A DNA stretch of 64,000 nucleotides from positions 1 to 64,000 of IMG/VR virus record IMGVR_UViG_3300050119_000088; one strand, 5' to 3'. Shown here one piece after another: positions 38,737 to 46,806 of this stretch (its first letter is position 1; the number at the start of each line of letters is the position of its first letter). The stretch is from a virus. The translations under genes were made by a program, and so were the position numbers. The notes under the pieces were generated by a model. It saw only the letters and a list, made by a program, of their open reading frames with translations. It had not been told where the DNA came from and made no database searches.

Positions 38737-39306
38737 TTATCTCCGAATGATTGCCACGAGCTTGATACCAGCAGCCTTACAAGCCTGATAACGCATCCAA
38801 CCGTCAACGAGATAATACTCCTGATCCAAGATCAAGGGCTGTGTGTATTGATGTTCTTGTGCAGAGATCGTACCAGCAGAGAAACTGGCCCTTCGATCCT
38901 TCTGACTTGGACGAATCCGAATCATCTCAATATCAATGACTTCAACTCGCTGTCGATTGGCAGGAGCAATCTTTTGACAATCGAGACAAGTGCGAACGGT
39001 AGTTGGACCAATCATCTCAAGCGTCGTGTGCTTGATCTGTTTGCAATTTTCGCATTGCTCGTTGTCACGCGGAACCCATTCATCTGGCATATCACACCTA
39101 ATAATTGGGACGTAAGTGATACCTGATTCTAAATAGGCTCGATACCGCATCCAGCCTGCAATAAGATTGTACTTGTCATCGATCGTAATAGGAAGCGGTG
39201 TTGTTAAAATAGTTTGCTTTATGCGTTCAAGATCCGCATAAATTTGTCTTCTTTCGCTTCTACGTTTGTGAATTCGGATTCTTGAAATAAGTATGTATTC
39301 GATCAT
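38737..39306 (-). CDS. Tandem ParB/Srx-like protein with zinc ribbon
   Basis: 189 residues. Two related units: ITIDDKYNLIAGWMRYRAYL (about 40-60) and LILDQEYYLVDGWMRYQACK (about 155-175), each with the GxMRYxA core of the ParB/sulfiredoxin fold. Between them CENCKQIKHTTLEMIG...CLDCQK gives a zinc ribbon. No helix-turn-helix follows. An internally duplicated ParB-like protein of this kind is unusual; possible roles are DNA binding, nucleotide binding or modification. Confidence 0.7.
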   Translation of the reverse strand: MIEYILISRIRIHKRRSERRQIYADLERIKQTILTTPLPITIDDKYNLIAGWMRYRAYLESGITYVPIIRCDMPDEWVPRDNEQCENCKQIKHTTLEMIGPTTVRTCLDCQKIAPANRQRVEVIDIEMIRIRPSQKDRRASFSAGTISAQEHQYTQPLILDQEYYLVDGWMRYQACKAAGIKLVAIIRR

Positions 39307-39773
39307 GACTCTTGGAAATAATCAAAAGTTGCTGTCCAATAATCATTGCCATCCGTGCCAGTTGATGATCCCAATCCAACGAGATCATAACTACCAAGCA
39401 TATTAGCCCGGTGTGGTGGGCTGTTGATCCATTGCTGGACAACATCCTGTGCATCCGTGTATTGATTGTATTCAACGTTTTCGGCCGCTGCTGTGTTCGG
39501 ATGTACGGCTTCAATACGTTGAGCAAAACCATCGTGATCAATACGTTGCTGTCTTGCCATGTCAACAGAATGGGCTTGTGCTTGTGCAGCTAAGCCAGGA
39601 TCGTATGCAAGTTGTACGAGACCCTTGCTTTTACGAAACGTATTGATCTGTTGAAATACTTCAGTGACTAACGATTGCGGGAGCGGGCTCGGTGGCGTCA
39701 CCGGGCTTGGTGGCGTCACCGGACTCGGTGGGCTCGGATGCCATAGATTGTGCCACCATTGCCAAGGGTTCAT
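39303..39773 (-). CDS. CAP-domain protein with PSP linker
   Basis: 156 residues. After a Trp-rich start (MNPWQWWHNLWH) come three PPSPVT repeats, then a canonical CAP domain: RKSKGLVQLAYDPGLAAQAQ, AHSVDMARQQRIDHDG, AENVEYN, WINSPPHRANMLGS with the active-site His/Glu pairs. No signal peptide, unlike the CAP protein at 33018. The repeat region overlaps the upstream gene in another frame for 113 bases. Confidence 0.82.
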   Translation of the reverse strand: MNPWQWWHNLWHPSPPSPVTPPSPVTPPSPLPQSLVTEVFQQINTFRKSKGLVQLAYDPGLAAQAQAHSVDMARQQRIDHDGFAQRIEAVHPNTAAAENVEYNQYTDAQDVVQQWINSPPHRANMLGSYDLVGLGSSTGTDGNDYWTATFDYFQES

Positions 39774-40029
39774 TGGTTAGTCCCTCAAACATATGATACA
39801 AAACAGTGCCGAACGTAAATGACGTGACATACATCATGTCATCCGGCACTATTTGTCCGTATGTGAAACATTGAAAATTCCGTGTCTCCATTGGATTGGC
39901 ATAATCGCCAAGGAAATGGAGAAGCACATGCCACTTATCATCCTCTAAGGAAAGGATATGTGATCCTTGTGGCATGGCTATACTGAAAGGAAAACTCTGC
40001 GTAATCTGTACACGAGCAATAGATTGCAT
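39661..40029 (-). CDS. Unknown protein overlapping the CAP gene
   Basis: 122 residues, MQSIARVQITQSFPFSIAMP. DDKWHVLLHFLGDYANPMET and DDMMYVTSFTFGTVLYHMFE look like a real fold, but the last part (ESGDATKPGDATEPAPAIVS) reads the CAP linker repeats in another frame. The true end may be earlier in an ancestral form. Confidence 0.5.
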   Translation of the reverse strand: MQSIARVQITQSFPFSIAMPQGSHILSLEDDKWHVLLHFLGDYANPMETRNFQCFTYGQIVPDDMMYVTSFTFGTVLYHMFEGLTNEPLAMVAQSMASEPTESGDATKPGDATEPAPAIVSH

Positions 40030-40030
40030 A

Positions 40031-40225
40031 TTAGTGCATCTGCATCCGAATAAAGTTGATAACGATGATCCCGACGACCAACAACACCACGATTCCTGCA
40101 ATCCGATATGCGATTTCAGGAATCGGAAGTTTCATTGCCCGGATGATCATGTACGCAATGCCGCAAATGGCTGCCGCACACAGCAGCCAAATTGCCAATC
40201 CACCAATGTCGGCCGGAAGTACCAT
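40031..40225 (-). CDS. Two-helix membrane protein
   Basis: 64 residues. LAIWLLCAAAICGIAYMIIR and IAGIVVLLVVGIIVINFI are membrane helices. AGGAGTTGATC precedes the ATG. Size and layout resemble phage holins, but that is only a possibility since no lysin is recognised next to it. Confidence 0.6.
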   Translation of the reverse strand: MVLPADIGGLAIWLLCAAAICGIAYMIIRAMKLPIPEIAYRIAGIVVLLVVGIIVINFIRMQMH

Positions 40226-40227
40226 GA

Positions 40228-40719
40228 TCAACTCCTATGTTCGCAAGGTTCAACGTTGTTCAGAATCGCAAATTCCTTGAAAGCATTGATAGCAACTCTA
40301 TCCCGTTCGATTGCAGCACAATGCTTGCAGTTAAATGTGCCTAGACTAATTGTAATTCTATTCAACCTAATATGAGCTTCCCAACATTGTGTTGTTCCAT
40401 ATCGACGAACACCTAAATACCCGCTCTCTCCTCGTTGGGTTTCTGTATTTGCATTGTTTTGTTGTCTTGTTGCCATTCTTAGATTTTGACGTTGACAATC
40501 AAGCTTGTTACGATTCTTATGATCAACTTGAAGTTCTGGAATCCAAATGCCCATATCCTTGACAATTTCGACATGCAACAAAACGATTTTTCTGTCTTCA
40601 ACTCTACGAGCATAGCCTCCAGTAATGTCCTTTTTGTAATACCAAAGCTTCTGTGCTTGCTTGATATAATCAATTTCATCAAGCAAGACTTCCCGGCTTT
40701 GTGTAAGCAAGATTCTCAT
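40228..40719 (-). CDS. HNH-AP2 homing endonuclease
   Basis: 163 residues, MRILLTQSREVLLDEIDYIK. Core LQVDHKNRNKLDCQRQNLRM; AP2 part YLGVRRYGTTQCWEAHIRLN. A near copy of 37578 in its first and last thirds, showing recent duplication or transfer within the element. Confidence 0.9.
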   Translation of the reverse strand: MRILLTQSREVLLDEIDYIKQAQKLWYYKKDITGGYARRVEDRKIVLLHVEIVKDMGIWIPELQVDHKNRNKLDCQRQNLRMATRQQNNANTETQRGESGYLGVRRYGTTQCWEAHIRLNRITISLGTFNCKHCAAIERDRVAINAFKEFAILNNVEPCEHRS

Positions 40720-40728
40720 TGAAATATC

Positions 40729-41115
40729 CTACTTACAATGCTCGTCAATATACGCTTCCAGTCGCGTGATCCAGCCGTGGCCGCTCAATACGATTGCATG
40801 AATCTCAGACCAAGGGCGAGATTGCAACTGCTTGTATTGTACCATGTTCACTCGTGAGCCTTGAAACAAAGCCCACAAGGATGTGTATGTTCTTGAAGCC
40901 ATTTCAGCTTCGGCTTGTGCAGCACGAAGTTTGATAGCTTCTTCCTCGTTATAAACGAGTTCGAGATTGTCAATATGGATGATCTGAAACCAAAGCCAGA
41001 TGCCATCCTTGAATCGCTTGAGGCAATCATCCTTCATGGCTTGGAAGTCATCGCCTTTATACTGAAATGATTCCCAGCCACGGCAATCATTCTGTCCTGC
41101 AAGGACAATATACAT
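40729..41115 (-). CDS. Unknown protein, paralog of 27656-28093
   Basis: 128 residues. Shared WFQI...SLWALFQG...QYKQLQSRPWSEI pattern. Start-associated TGATTATTCCAATCGGAG lies in front of the ATG. Lacks the N-terminal extension of its paralog. Confidence 0.6.
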   Translation of the reverse strand: MYIVLAGQNDCRGWESFQYKGDDFQAMKDDCLKRFKDGIWLWFQIIHIDNLELVYNEEEAIKLRAAQAEAEMASRTYTSLWALFQGSRVNMVQYKQLQSRPWSEIHAIVLSGHGWITRLEAYIDEHCK

Positions 41116-41135
41116 ACGATCTCCGATTGGAATAA

Positions 41136-41534
41136 TCAGTCTTCGATCACGATACCTTCTTGTGAATGGAACTCTTTGTCATACAATGCAACGGCTTCAC
41201 CCTCATTGATCTCTGCGATCTGACAAAGAGAATTCAATCGTCGATGGATGATCTTAATGGTTTCCACGAGAGTAAGCTTGCAATAGCCAGTTTTCTTGCA
41301 ATGGTTCCAGATGATCGGGACAGTCGTCGGGGCATATTCATGGTGTGTGACGTAGTGGCCTTGTTCCTGAACCTCAATGCGAACCGCCCATGACAATTCC
41401 TCACTGTCGCAATCAACACTAATGACGACATCGAATCTCTCATTATAAAAGTGAAGAAGCCATTCAAGTTCGCTCTTGACAAAATGCTCTTCTTCTCCAA
41501 GAGAATCGTGTTGTTCTTGTACAATATTCCGCAT
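41136..41534 (-). CDS. Unknown protein
   Basis: 132 residues, MRNIVQEQHDSLGEEEHFVK. FDVVISVDCDSEELSWAVRI is strand-rich; LVETIKIIHRRLNSLCQIAE helical. Starts at the upstream stop (TAATG). Confidence 0.55.
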   Translation of the reverse strand: MRNIVQEQHDSLGEEEHFVKSELEWLLHFYNERFDVVISVDCDSEELSWAVRIEVQEQGHYVTHHEYAPTTVPIIWNHCKKTGYCKLTLVETIKIIHRRLNSLCQIAEINEGEAVALYDKEFHSQEGIVIED

Positions 41535-42070
41535 TAGGGTCGTAGCCTCTGGTGTAAATAAGGTAATCCGCTTGCCACAAGCGAATAGTTGCTATTCCAT
41601 ATCCTTGGATAAAGAATGCCGCGACCACCACCTACGTTGAAAGCATCAATATTCTTATCCCAATCATCGATCAGGATACTATTCGGTGTAGCTAGGAAAT
41701 GTTTGGCGGGGCCGAGTAGAAAATTGTCCAGATATTCTGGAAGATTCTTCTCAATCCAACCGATCTTTCCACCTGCACCTTTGGAATGGAAACCAACATA
41801 ATACGGTGTACGTGAGATCAGACAAATATCTTTCTTGTCGAAACACGATTCGATGATTGCCAGGATCTCTCTACCATCCGGCATGAATGGTAGATCAACC
41901 CAAAACTGTTCTGTCATACCGTCCCAAAATCTTTCGATTGGGAAATCATACACTGTAGGCATATCATATATGCCTACAGGCCACGGCTTATTTAACGTGA
42001 TACCATGTAACTTTTCCCAACCAGAAATGAAATTGACGAGCACACCATCAAGATCAACAAGACATCTCAT
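41534..42070 (-). CDS. HAD-type nucleotidase
   Basis: 178 residues. MRCLVDLDGVLVNFISGWEK holds the DxDG nucleophile motif, ICLISRTPYYVG motif II and ILIDDWDKNIDAF motif IV, as in 5'(3')-deoxyribonucleotidases. It would adjust deoxynucleotide pools with dut, ThyX and the reductase. The ATG used here has DLDG within ten residues; an upstream extension is rejected. Confidence 0.85.
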   Translation of the reverse strand: MRCLVDLDGVLVNFISGWEKLHGITLNKPWPVGIYDMPTVYDFPIERFWDGMTEQFWVDLPFMPDGREILAIIESCFDKKDICLISRTPYYVGFHSKGAGGKIGWIEKNLPEYLDNFLLGPAKHFLATPNSILIDDWDKNIDAFNVGGGRGILYPRIWNSNYSLVASGLPYLHQRLRP

Positions 42071-42083
42071 ATGTATTCCTATC

Positions 42084-42108
42084 AGGGCTCTGTGTCGTCC
42101 AGAGCCCT
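42084..42108 (-). promoter_or_regulatory. Stable leader hairpin
   Basis: AGGGCTCTG/CAGAGCCCT around a 7-base loop, 14 bases upstream of the nucleotidase start. Terminator or leader element. Confidence 0.5.
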
Positions 42109-42110
42109 TC

Positions 42111-42410
42111 GTGAATGTGATAGTGGCGATCAATTTGTGTATTGTGTAAAGACGAGCCTCGGTTTAAATGAGGTACTACGTTAGATGCCTCTTTCTTATT
42201 AGGTGACATCTCTCCGGCACTACAACGGATCATCCGTTGAGTCGGATCGAGACTGACGGCCGGGGCCGACGAGCGCTCAAGTGCAATCATTGGTGTCATG
42301 GTGGCAAGCCACCGGAGATGCTCGATTACGCATCTGAGCCTTTCTAGCCTTTAAGGAAGGCTGTTAGGAGTTTCGGATCTATATCCAATATCTACTGACC
42401 ACGTCAGTAG
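42111..42410. other. Non-coding 300-base gap
   Basis: No convincing gene. Several hairpins (AGGCTAGAAAGGCT, CAACGGATGATCCGTTG, GGTGGCTTGCCACC). An 81-codon frame runs through it but also through the 42084 hairpin, so I do not call it. A structured RNA is possible. Confidence 0.4.
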
Positions 42411-42674
42411 TTAGGATCGGTAACCTTCGCTGATGATCTCGTCATCTTCGATCTTGACGGTCTCTCCACCATACCGCCGCAGTCCGTAGCCCGCTCCTGT
42501 TCGCATGTCGCCGAACTGCTTGGTCAATCGTTCGTCGATGGCTTGCGACCCTGTACTGTATGAGCCCATATGAAGGCTCTTTTCGTACATCTCACGATCG
42601 AAGTCTTTGACGAGTTCCGATCGTTCAGGCGGAATACGTGGTTCGGGATTTGGCTTCTTGTAATCATAGGGCAC
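42411..42674 (-). CDS. Unknown charged protein
   Basis: About 87 residues from a GTG with AGGAGACTTGAAC in front; a TTG two codons earlier is possible. VPYDYKKPNPEPRIPPERSE then helical VKDFDREMYEKSLHMG. Probably partly disordered. Confidence 0.5.
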   Translation of the reverse strand: MPYDYKKPNPEPRIPPERSELVKDFDREMYEKSLHMGSYSTGSQAIDERLTKQFGDMRTGAGYGLRRYGGETVKIEDDEIISEGYRS

Positions 42675-42685
42675 GTTCAAGTCTC

Positions 42686-43165
42686 CTAATGATTGTGGTC
42701 ATCTGGTACTGTATTCGGGATAAATCTATCCTTGAATACATTTACTGCTACACGATTCCATTCTTGTGCAGCACAATGCTCACAATCAAATTCCCCAAGT
42801 CGGAAATTAGACTTGTTCGTTTTGATTTGACAAAGCCATTTTCTTCTTGTACTGTCCCAACTAACACCACGATACTCGGACGTACCGCCAAGAGCATGGA
42901 TATTTGCTTTATTTTGTTTGCGTGTTGCTGGCCTAAGATTGTGTCTTTGACAATCCAAAGGATTCAGATTCTTGTGGTCAACTTCTTGACCAGGAATCCA
43001 AATCTCCATATCTTTTGCAATTTCAACATGCAAAAAGATAAGGCCAACTTGCCGCCTATAAGCATAGCCAGATGTAGTATAACACCACAAATGCTGTGCT
43101 TGCTTTTTATAATCAACTTCATCAACAATAGCTTCTTTGTGGCGTGTCAATAATATAATTGGCAT
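42686..43165 (-). CDS. HNH-AP2 homing endonuclease
   Basis: 159 residues, MPIILLTRHKEAIVDEVDYK. Core QEVDHKNLNPLDCQRHNLRP; AP2 part YRGVSWDSTRRKWLCQIKTN. The start agrees with the relatives; a longer frame upstream runs through the hairpin at 43185 and is rejected. Confidence 0.9.
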   Translation of the reverse strand: MPIILLTRHKEAIVDEVDYKKQAQHLWCYTTSGYAYRRQVGLIFLHVEIAKDMEIWIPGQEVDHKNLNPLDCQRHNLRPATRKQNKANIHALGGTSEYRGVSWDSTRRKWLCQIKTNKSNFRLGEFDCEHCAAQEWNRVAVNVFKDRFIPNTVPDDHNH

Positions 43166-43184
43166 TTGTTCCTCAAATAAGGTA

Positions 43185-43198
43185 GGGCATCCTTGCCC
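43185..43198 (-). promoter_or_regulatory. GGA-loop hairpin GGGCA-AGGA-TGCCC
   Basis: 20 bases upstream of the HNH start at 43165. The loop AGGA is the best CsrA-type core. Confidence 0.6.
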
Positions 43199-43206
43199 TT
43201 GTGGCA

Positions 43207-43788
43207 TTAGACTTGATGCTCCAAAGGATCTTCCCAAGCATAGTACGAGCGGATCTCCTCCACCACGCCCGCAGCACGCTTGCACTTATCCGCCGCGTAG
43301 CCATCGAACTTCTTCTCGTCCTCTCCGAGTGCGTTGAAGAAACTCTTGACACCGATCATGATCTTGACAAGCGAGCCTTGACGAAGCTCGGCGCTCAGGT
43401 CGAACGTTCCCTCTCCGAGTGCCTTGCTGATTCGAACAAATCGTTGGTCAACTTCCAATGGCGGCTCAACGATCTGTTCGGGCTCGATGATCTGTTCGGG
43501 CTCAACGATCTGTTCGGGCTCGATAATTGGTTCGGGCTCGATGATCTGTTCGGGCTCGATGATCTGTTCGGCCACGAACACTGGAAGCACGATGCCCGGT
43601 TCGATTGTTGCAAGCAGCGATTTGAGACCTTCATTGATATATTCGACGGCATCGACGTACTGCGGCCCAACGAATGTCGTCATTCGTTGTTGCAGAAACG
43701 CGACCTGTTCTGCCGGGCTGAACTTGTCAAGATCCTTATGGACCTTGGCAAGCCGTTCCTGAACAGTCAATGGTGTTCCTCGTGGCAT
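43207..43788 (-). CDS. Unknown protein with EQIIEP repeats
   Basis: 193 residues. N-terminal helical region (QERLAKVHKDLDKFSPAEQV), then six tandem EQIIEP-type units (about 72-110) and a helical C-terminal half (VKIMIGVKSFFNALGEDEKK). The repeats are 18-bp DNA units at about 43455-43575. GAGGAAGCC precedes the ATG. A spacer or protein-interaction arm is likely. Confidence 0.65.
   Translation of the reverse strand: MPRGTPLTVQERLAKVHKDLDKFSPAEQVAFLQQRMTTFVGPQYVDAVEYINEGLKSLLATIEPGIVLPVFVAEQIIEPEQIIEPEPIIEPEQIVEPEQIIEPEQIVEPPLEVDQRFVRISKALGEGTFDLSAELRQGSLVKIMIGVKSFFNALGEDEKKFDGYAADKCKRAAGVVEEIRSYYAWEDPLEHQV
43455..43575 (-). repeat. 18-bp tandem coding repeat
   Basis: Units such as GGCTCGATGATCTGTTCG on the plus strand, at least six copies with single-base changes, encoding EQIIEP variants. 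Copy number is likely to vary. Confidence 0.8.
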
Positions 43789-43889
43789 GGCTTCCTCAAT
43801 AATAGTGATTGGACAATCTACAATAACTTTCCTTCGCCGCGAATATCGCAATCCAATCAATCTAAAATACGCGATCCTTTCTACTATAT

Positions 43890-43919
43890 AGTGTAGCATG
43901 ATTCCCGATTCAGATTCAA
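43890..43919 (-). promoter_or_regulatory. Sigma-70-like promoter
   Basis: Minus strand: TTGAAT, 18 bases, TACACT, with CATGC directly before the -10. In front of the gene at 43788. Confidence 0.6.
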
Positions 43920-43961
43920 GCTCATTTTAAAAAGAAACGTAACAACATTTTGATTGGCTTA

Positions 43962-44243
43962 TCAGTCAAGCGTCCACTCAGCTTTCATTGCTTCGAGATT
44001 GGGATAAGCAACGAATCCTGTGAACTTGTCATTCCAATCACGAATACCAATATAGTATTCGCCATTGTATTCTCCAAGGAATCTGCCAAATTGTTCTTTG
44101 GCTCTTGGATCAGCACTTTTGATACAGAGAAATCGAGTATTCGGATCTCCCCAATCTGTCCAATGTGTTGCCTTGCGAGGCTGATAATCCTCTGGAACAG
44201 TCTCAAATGCCTTGAGTGCCTCGTCAGCCGTCGCTTCTCGCAT
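43962..44243 (-). CDS. Unknown small protein
   Basis: 93 residues, MREATADEALKAFETVPEDY. TRFLCIKSADPRAKEQFGRF and YYIGIRDWNDKFTGFVAYPN. Alternating alpha/beta. Overlaps the upstream gene by 20 bases. Confidence 0.55.
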   Translation of the reverse strand: MREATADEALKAFETVPEDYQPRKATHWTDWGDPNTRFLCIKSADPRAKEQFGRFLGEYNGEYYIGIRDWNDKFTGFVAYPNLEAMKAEWTLD

Positions 44244-44694
44244 AATAGGCTCCCGGCCAGAAATAAGGAAGATCAGGAGGCTCAGTCCATTTCATACAAT
44301 ATTGATAATGGTAGGGTGCCTTCCGAATTAGATTCGAGCGATGCGATTTATGCAATCGTTCATCACCTAACCACGGTGGCATCTTAACGTCTTGTTGTTC
44401 TGGAATCTGATCTGGATAATCATGCCAGAAACTATGAATCTTGTCGAACGTCGAGTCCTTGTATCCCCTCCGTTGAAACTGATCGCAGATTTCAAGCCCG
44501 TAAGCAATCAATGCGTCTTCGTAATGGCGCCACATCAAAACTGCCGGGTGGCTGCTCCAACCTCCGTTCCTTAGGAGTGAGTTCAGGATCTGCAAACATT
44601 CGACCCGCTGCTTCCCTAATCTTTCTCTGTCGAGACATCTAGCACTCTCTTTGAAATCAGGAAAGGGGAGAAAAGTTTGAATAATACACCTCAT
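44224..44694 (-). CDS. Pyrimidine-dimer DNA glycosylase-like protein (MSMEG_6728 type)
   Basis: 156 residues. TFLPFPDFKESARCLDRERL, GKQRVECLQILNSLLRNGGW and MPPWLGDERLHKSHRSNLIR are hallmarks of this family, which is annotated as related to pyrimidine-dimer glycosylases. It could repair UV damage or process DNA bases in the phage. The reaction itself is not proven for the family. Confidence 0.75.
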   Translation of the reverse strand: MRCIIQTFLPFPDFKESARCLDRERLGKQRVECLQILNSLLRNGGWSSHPAVLMWRHYEDALIAYGLEICDQFQRRGYKDSTFDKIHSFWHDYPDQIPEQQDVKMPPWLGDERLHKSHRSNLIRKAPYHYQYCMKWTEPPDLPYFWPGAYYARSDG

Positions 44695-45161
44695 GGAAAA
44701 TTAAGCACAGCATCCATGCCGAAATAAAGTCTAGCATACTTATCATAAGCATACGCCGCTTCAATAGCAGAATCAAAGCATCCAATATAGATCGGTGTCT
44801 TTCTAACTTTGATTCTAGCATCCCACCTGTTTGTTCTTCTCTCGAAATAAACACCCTTGAAACCAGAAGTATTATTGATTTGAATGTTGTGATTAATAGC
44901 TTGAACTTGATCAGTAACAACTCTTAAATTGTATGTCTGATTGTTCAATCTATTTCGATCAATATGATCCACTTCCAGATTTGTAATATCATGACCGATG
45001 TAAATCATGATTTCTCTGGATAATATCCTTGTACCACCACCTGTTATGCTCCTTCGAGCATAGCCGTCTGAATCACAATGCCACAAATATTGTGCAAAAT
45101 GATTCCAATATTGATCATCAACTAATGTTACTTGGCCTTGAGTGAGCAATATCTTCCTCAT
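44691..45161 (-). CDS. HNH-AP2 homing endonuclease
   Basis: 156 residues, MRKILLTQGQVTLVDDQYWN. Core LEVDHIDRNRLNNQTYNLRV; AP2 part FKGVYFERRTNRWDARIKVR. Both ends overlap the neighbouring genes as ATGA. Confidence 0.9.
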   Translation of the reverse strand: MRKILLTQGQVTLVDDQYWNHFAQYLWHCDSDGYARRSITGGGTRILSREIMIYIGHDITNLEVDHIDRNRLNNQTYNLRVVTDQVQAINHNIQINNTSGFKGVYFERRTNRWDARIKVRKTPIYIGCFDSAIEAAYAYDKYARLYFGMDAVLNFP

Positions 45162-45508
45162 GTTGGCTCCAACACGTAGCAATAAGGGTGATTTGTCCGA
45201 AGAAAACCCATCGTTTCCAGTTTGTATTGGAAACGATCTTCAAGAGCATTCTCAACATAAATAACATGCTTCGGATAATATCTCCGAAGTTCGGCAATCA
45301 ACCGGGTAAATGCTCCACTTCCAGGATTCATTGCTGTGATGTTAGAAATCTGAATACAATCTTCAACATCATGCTTCTTGTCGCGAAGGTCGCCTTCATA
45401 AAAATAGATGAATCGCCCTTTGCGAACGTACAAACCAGCGAAATCAGGATGATCGACCCATTGATTTCGTATTAGTTGGTTCGGATTGAGAAAATCATCA
45501 ACTGTCAT
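45158..45508 (-). CDS. GNAT-like protein
   Basis: 116 residues. ITAMNPGSGAFTRLIAELRR resembles the acetyl-CoA-binding segment and HVIYVENALEDRFQYKLETM then GFLRT the C-terminal part of a GNAT fold. Similar small proteins occur in phages. No substrate can be inferred. Confidence 0.6.
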   Translation of the reverse strand: MTVDDFLNPNQLIRNQWVDHPDFAGLYVRKGRFIYFYEGDLRDKKHDVEDCIQISNITAMNPGSGAFTRLIAELRRYYPKHVIYVENALEDRFQYKLETMGFLRTNHPYCYVLEPT

Positions 45509-45534
45509 GAAATCTAATATCCTAGAAAAAGAAA

Positions 45535-45546
45535 GCCATCCTTGGC
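45535..45546 (-). promoter_or_regulatory. GGA-loop hairpin GCCA-AGGA-TGGC
   Basis: Leader of the gene at 45508. AGGATG in this context is close to the known CsrA consensus (RUACARGGAUGU). Confidence 0.6.
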
Positions 45547-45555
45547 GAATATATC

Positions 45556-46281
45556 CTAGCCAACATTCAAAGCATTGAAGCGTTCTTCAACATCGGCATT
45601 GAGTTGCCCAATGCGACGAATGCTGAGATGCATGATTGGTGCAATCTCCGTATGCGAGTAACCTTGAGCCCGAAGCGTAATAACCCTACGCTCACCGTCC
45701 GTTCGGATGGCAAGCTGTAGGATTTCCTTGAGAGCAATATCAGGTTCAGTGCGGCGAGCGATTGGTGTAATCGGGAGAATGTCCGAGAACTCTTCTCCGA
45801 TTGTGTAAAGCGTTGCCTTGCGAGCGAAGTCCTTCTCGTCGATCTCGCCTTTGGCCTTCTTGTTTCGCAGAGTGCGAGCCTTCATCCCGAAGATGCGATC
45901 TCGGGATTTGAAGTTGCGAACAGCGGATCGCATTGTGCTTGCAAGATACGGCGTGATGTTTTGATCATGAAGTCGAGTCTTGGGTCCACCGCACCATTCA
46001 ACGGCTTGCGTAAGCCGAAGCATGGCCTCGCCGACAAGATCATCTGATTGTCTCGGATTGGCATAATCCGCAACAATGGCCATTGCAAGACGCATGTGAC
46101 CTTGGATGATTGAATGACTAACACTGAAGTCACCAGCTTGCAATCGAAGGACAAGATCAAGAAGACGATCTTCTTCGATTTTCTCTGGACACTCTGTGTA
46201 AGCCATTGTCGTTGCGAGATAGGAATCGAAACTCCGCCTCATGATTTGCCTCCGTGCAGCAGGATCATTGTCATCACTCAT
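45556..46281 (-). CDS. Sigma-70-like factor
   Basis: 241 residues. SIIQGHMRLAMAIVADYANP, DDLVGEAMLRLTQAVEWCGG and ITPYLASTMRSAVRNFKSRD correspond to sigma region 2. The end (GERRVITLRAQGYSHTEIAP, then IMHLSIRRIGQLNADVEERF) is region 4 with its helix-turn-helix. It would redirect host RNA polymerase to late phage promoters. AAGGAGATG precedes the ATG. Confidence 0.85.
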   Translation of the reverse strand: MSDDNDPAARRQIMRRSFDSYLATTMAYTECPEKIEEDRLLDLVLRLQAGDFSVSHSIIQGHMRLAMAIVADYANPRQSDDLVGEAMLRLTQAVEWCGGPKTRLHDQNITPYLASTMRSAVRNFKSRDRIFGMKARTLRNKKAKGEIDEKDFARKATLYTIGEEFSDILPITPIARRTEPDIALKEILQLAIRTDGERRVITLRAQGYSHTEIAPIMHLSIRRIGQLNADVEERFNALNVG

Positions 46282-46304
46282 CTCCTTAGATGGTGGTAGC
46301 CCAG

Positions 46305-46318
46305 AGGGGCTTTGTTTA
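46305..46318 (-). promoter_or_regulatory. Leader hairpin AGCCC-CTCT-GGGCT
   Basis: 5-bp stem in the leader of the sigma-factor gene. No GGA in the loop. Confidence 0.35.
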
Positions 46319-46340
46319 GATCATTGCAATCCGCAACTCC

Positions 46341-46748
46341 TCATGCTTCTGCGTGCGACTTCGGAGAGGCGAGGATCGTCTTGATTTCATCATCATTCAG
46401 CTTCCGCAATCGAAGCCAGCGATGATATCGTTCGTTGTAGACGGCCAGCTTGTGCCAAGCTTCTTGTCCTGCAATGGCATAAACAAGACCGTGTCGCTCG
46501 TCTCTCCAGACCTTGACGAGTTCTTGTTGATGTGTCAGCAGGTCGAGCAAGACATAGTTTCCAGGCTCTCCCGGCTTGTCTCCGCAATAATCTGTCAACA
46601 CTTCGTGCATCCCCTCAATGATTGCAGGATCAGTTGGTGCTGGCGGGTTCTTCAAATAGTGCTTGATTGCCAGTCGTTGATCCCGAGGAAGCCCGCAATA
46701 GGTGATCCCGATCTGCCTGATTGTCGCAATCCGCTTCATAGCTCCCAT
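46341..46748 (-). CDS. Unknown protein
   Basis: 135 residues, MGAMKRIATIRQIGITYCGL. LTHQQELVKVWRDERHGLVY and YHRWLRLRKLNDDEIKTILA. CGGAGG in front of the ATG, with the start-associated motif TTGATTGGCTTG. No family recognised. Confidence 0.6.
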   Translation of the reverse strand: MGAMKRIATIRQIGITYCGLPRDQRLAIKHYLKNPPAPTDPAIIEGMHEVLTDYCGDKPGEPGNYVLLDLLTHQQELVKVWRDERHGLVYAIAGQEAWHKLAVYNERYHRWLRLRKLNDDEIKTILASPKSHAEA

Positions 46749-46806
46749 TGTTGGCCTCCGCAAGCCAATCAATTCCTGTTAGAGAAGAAAAACCTTCTCT
46801 AAAGGC

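Noticed and set aside
42054-42299. 81-codon minus-strand frame upstream of the nucleotidase
   Set aside because: Runs through a stable hairpin and past the next start; no ribosome binding site.
43455-43575. CRISPR array
   Set aside because: Tandem 18-bp units without spacers, inside a reading frame.
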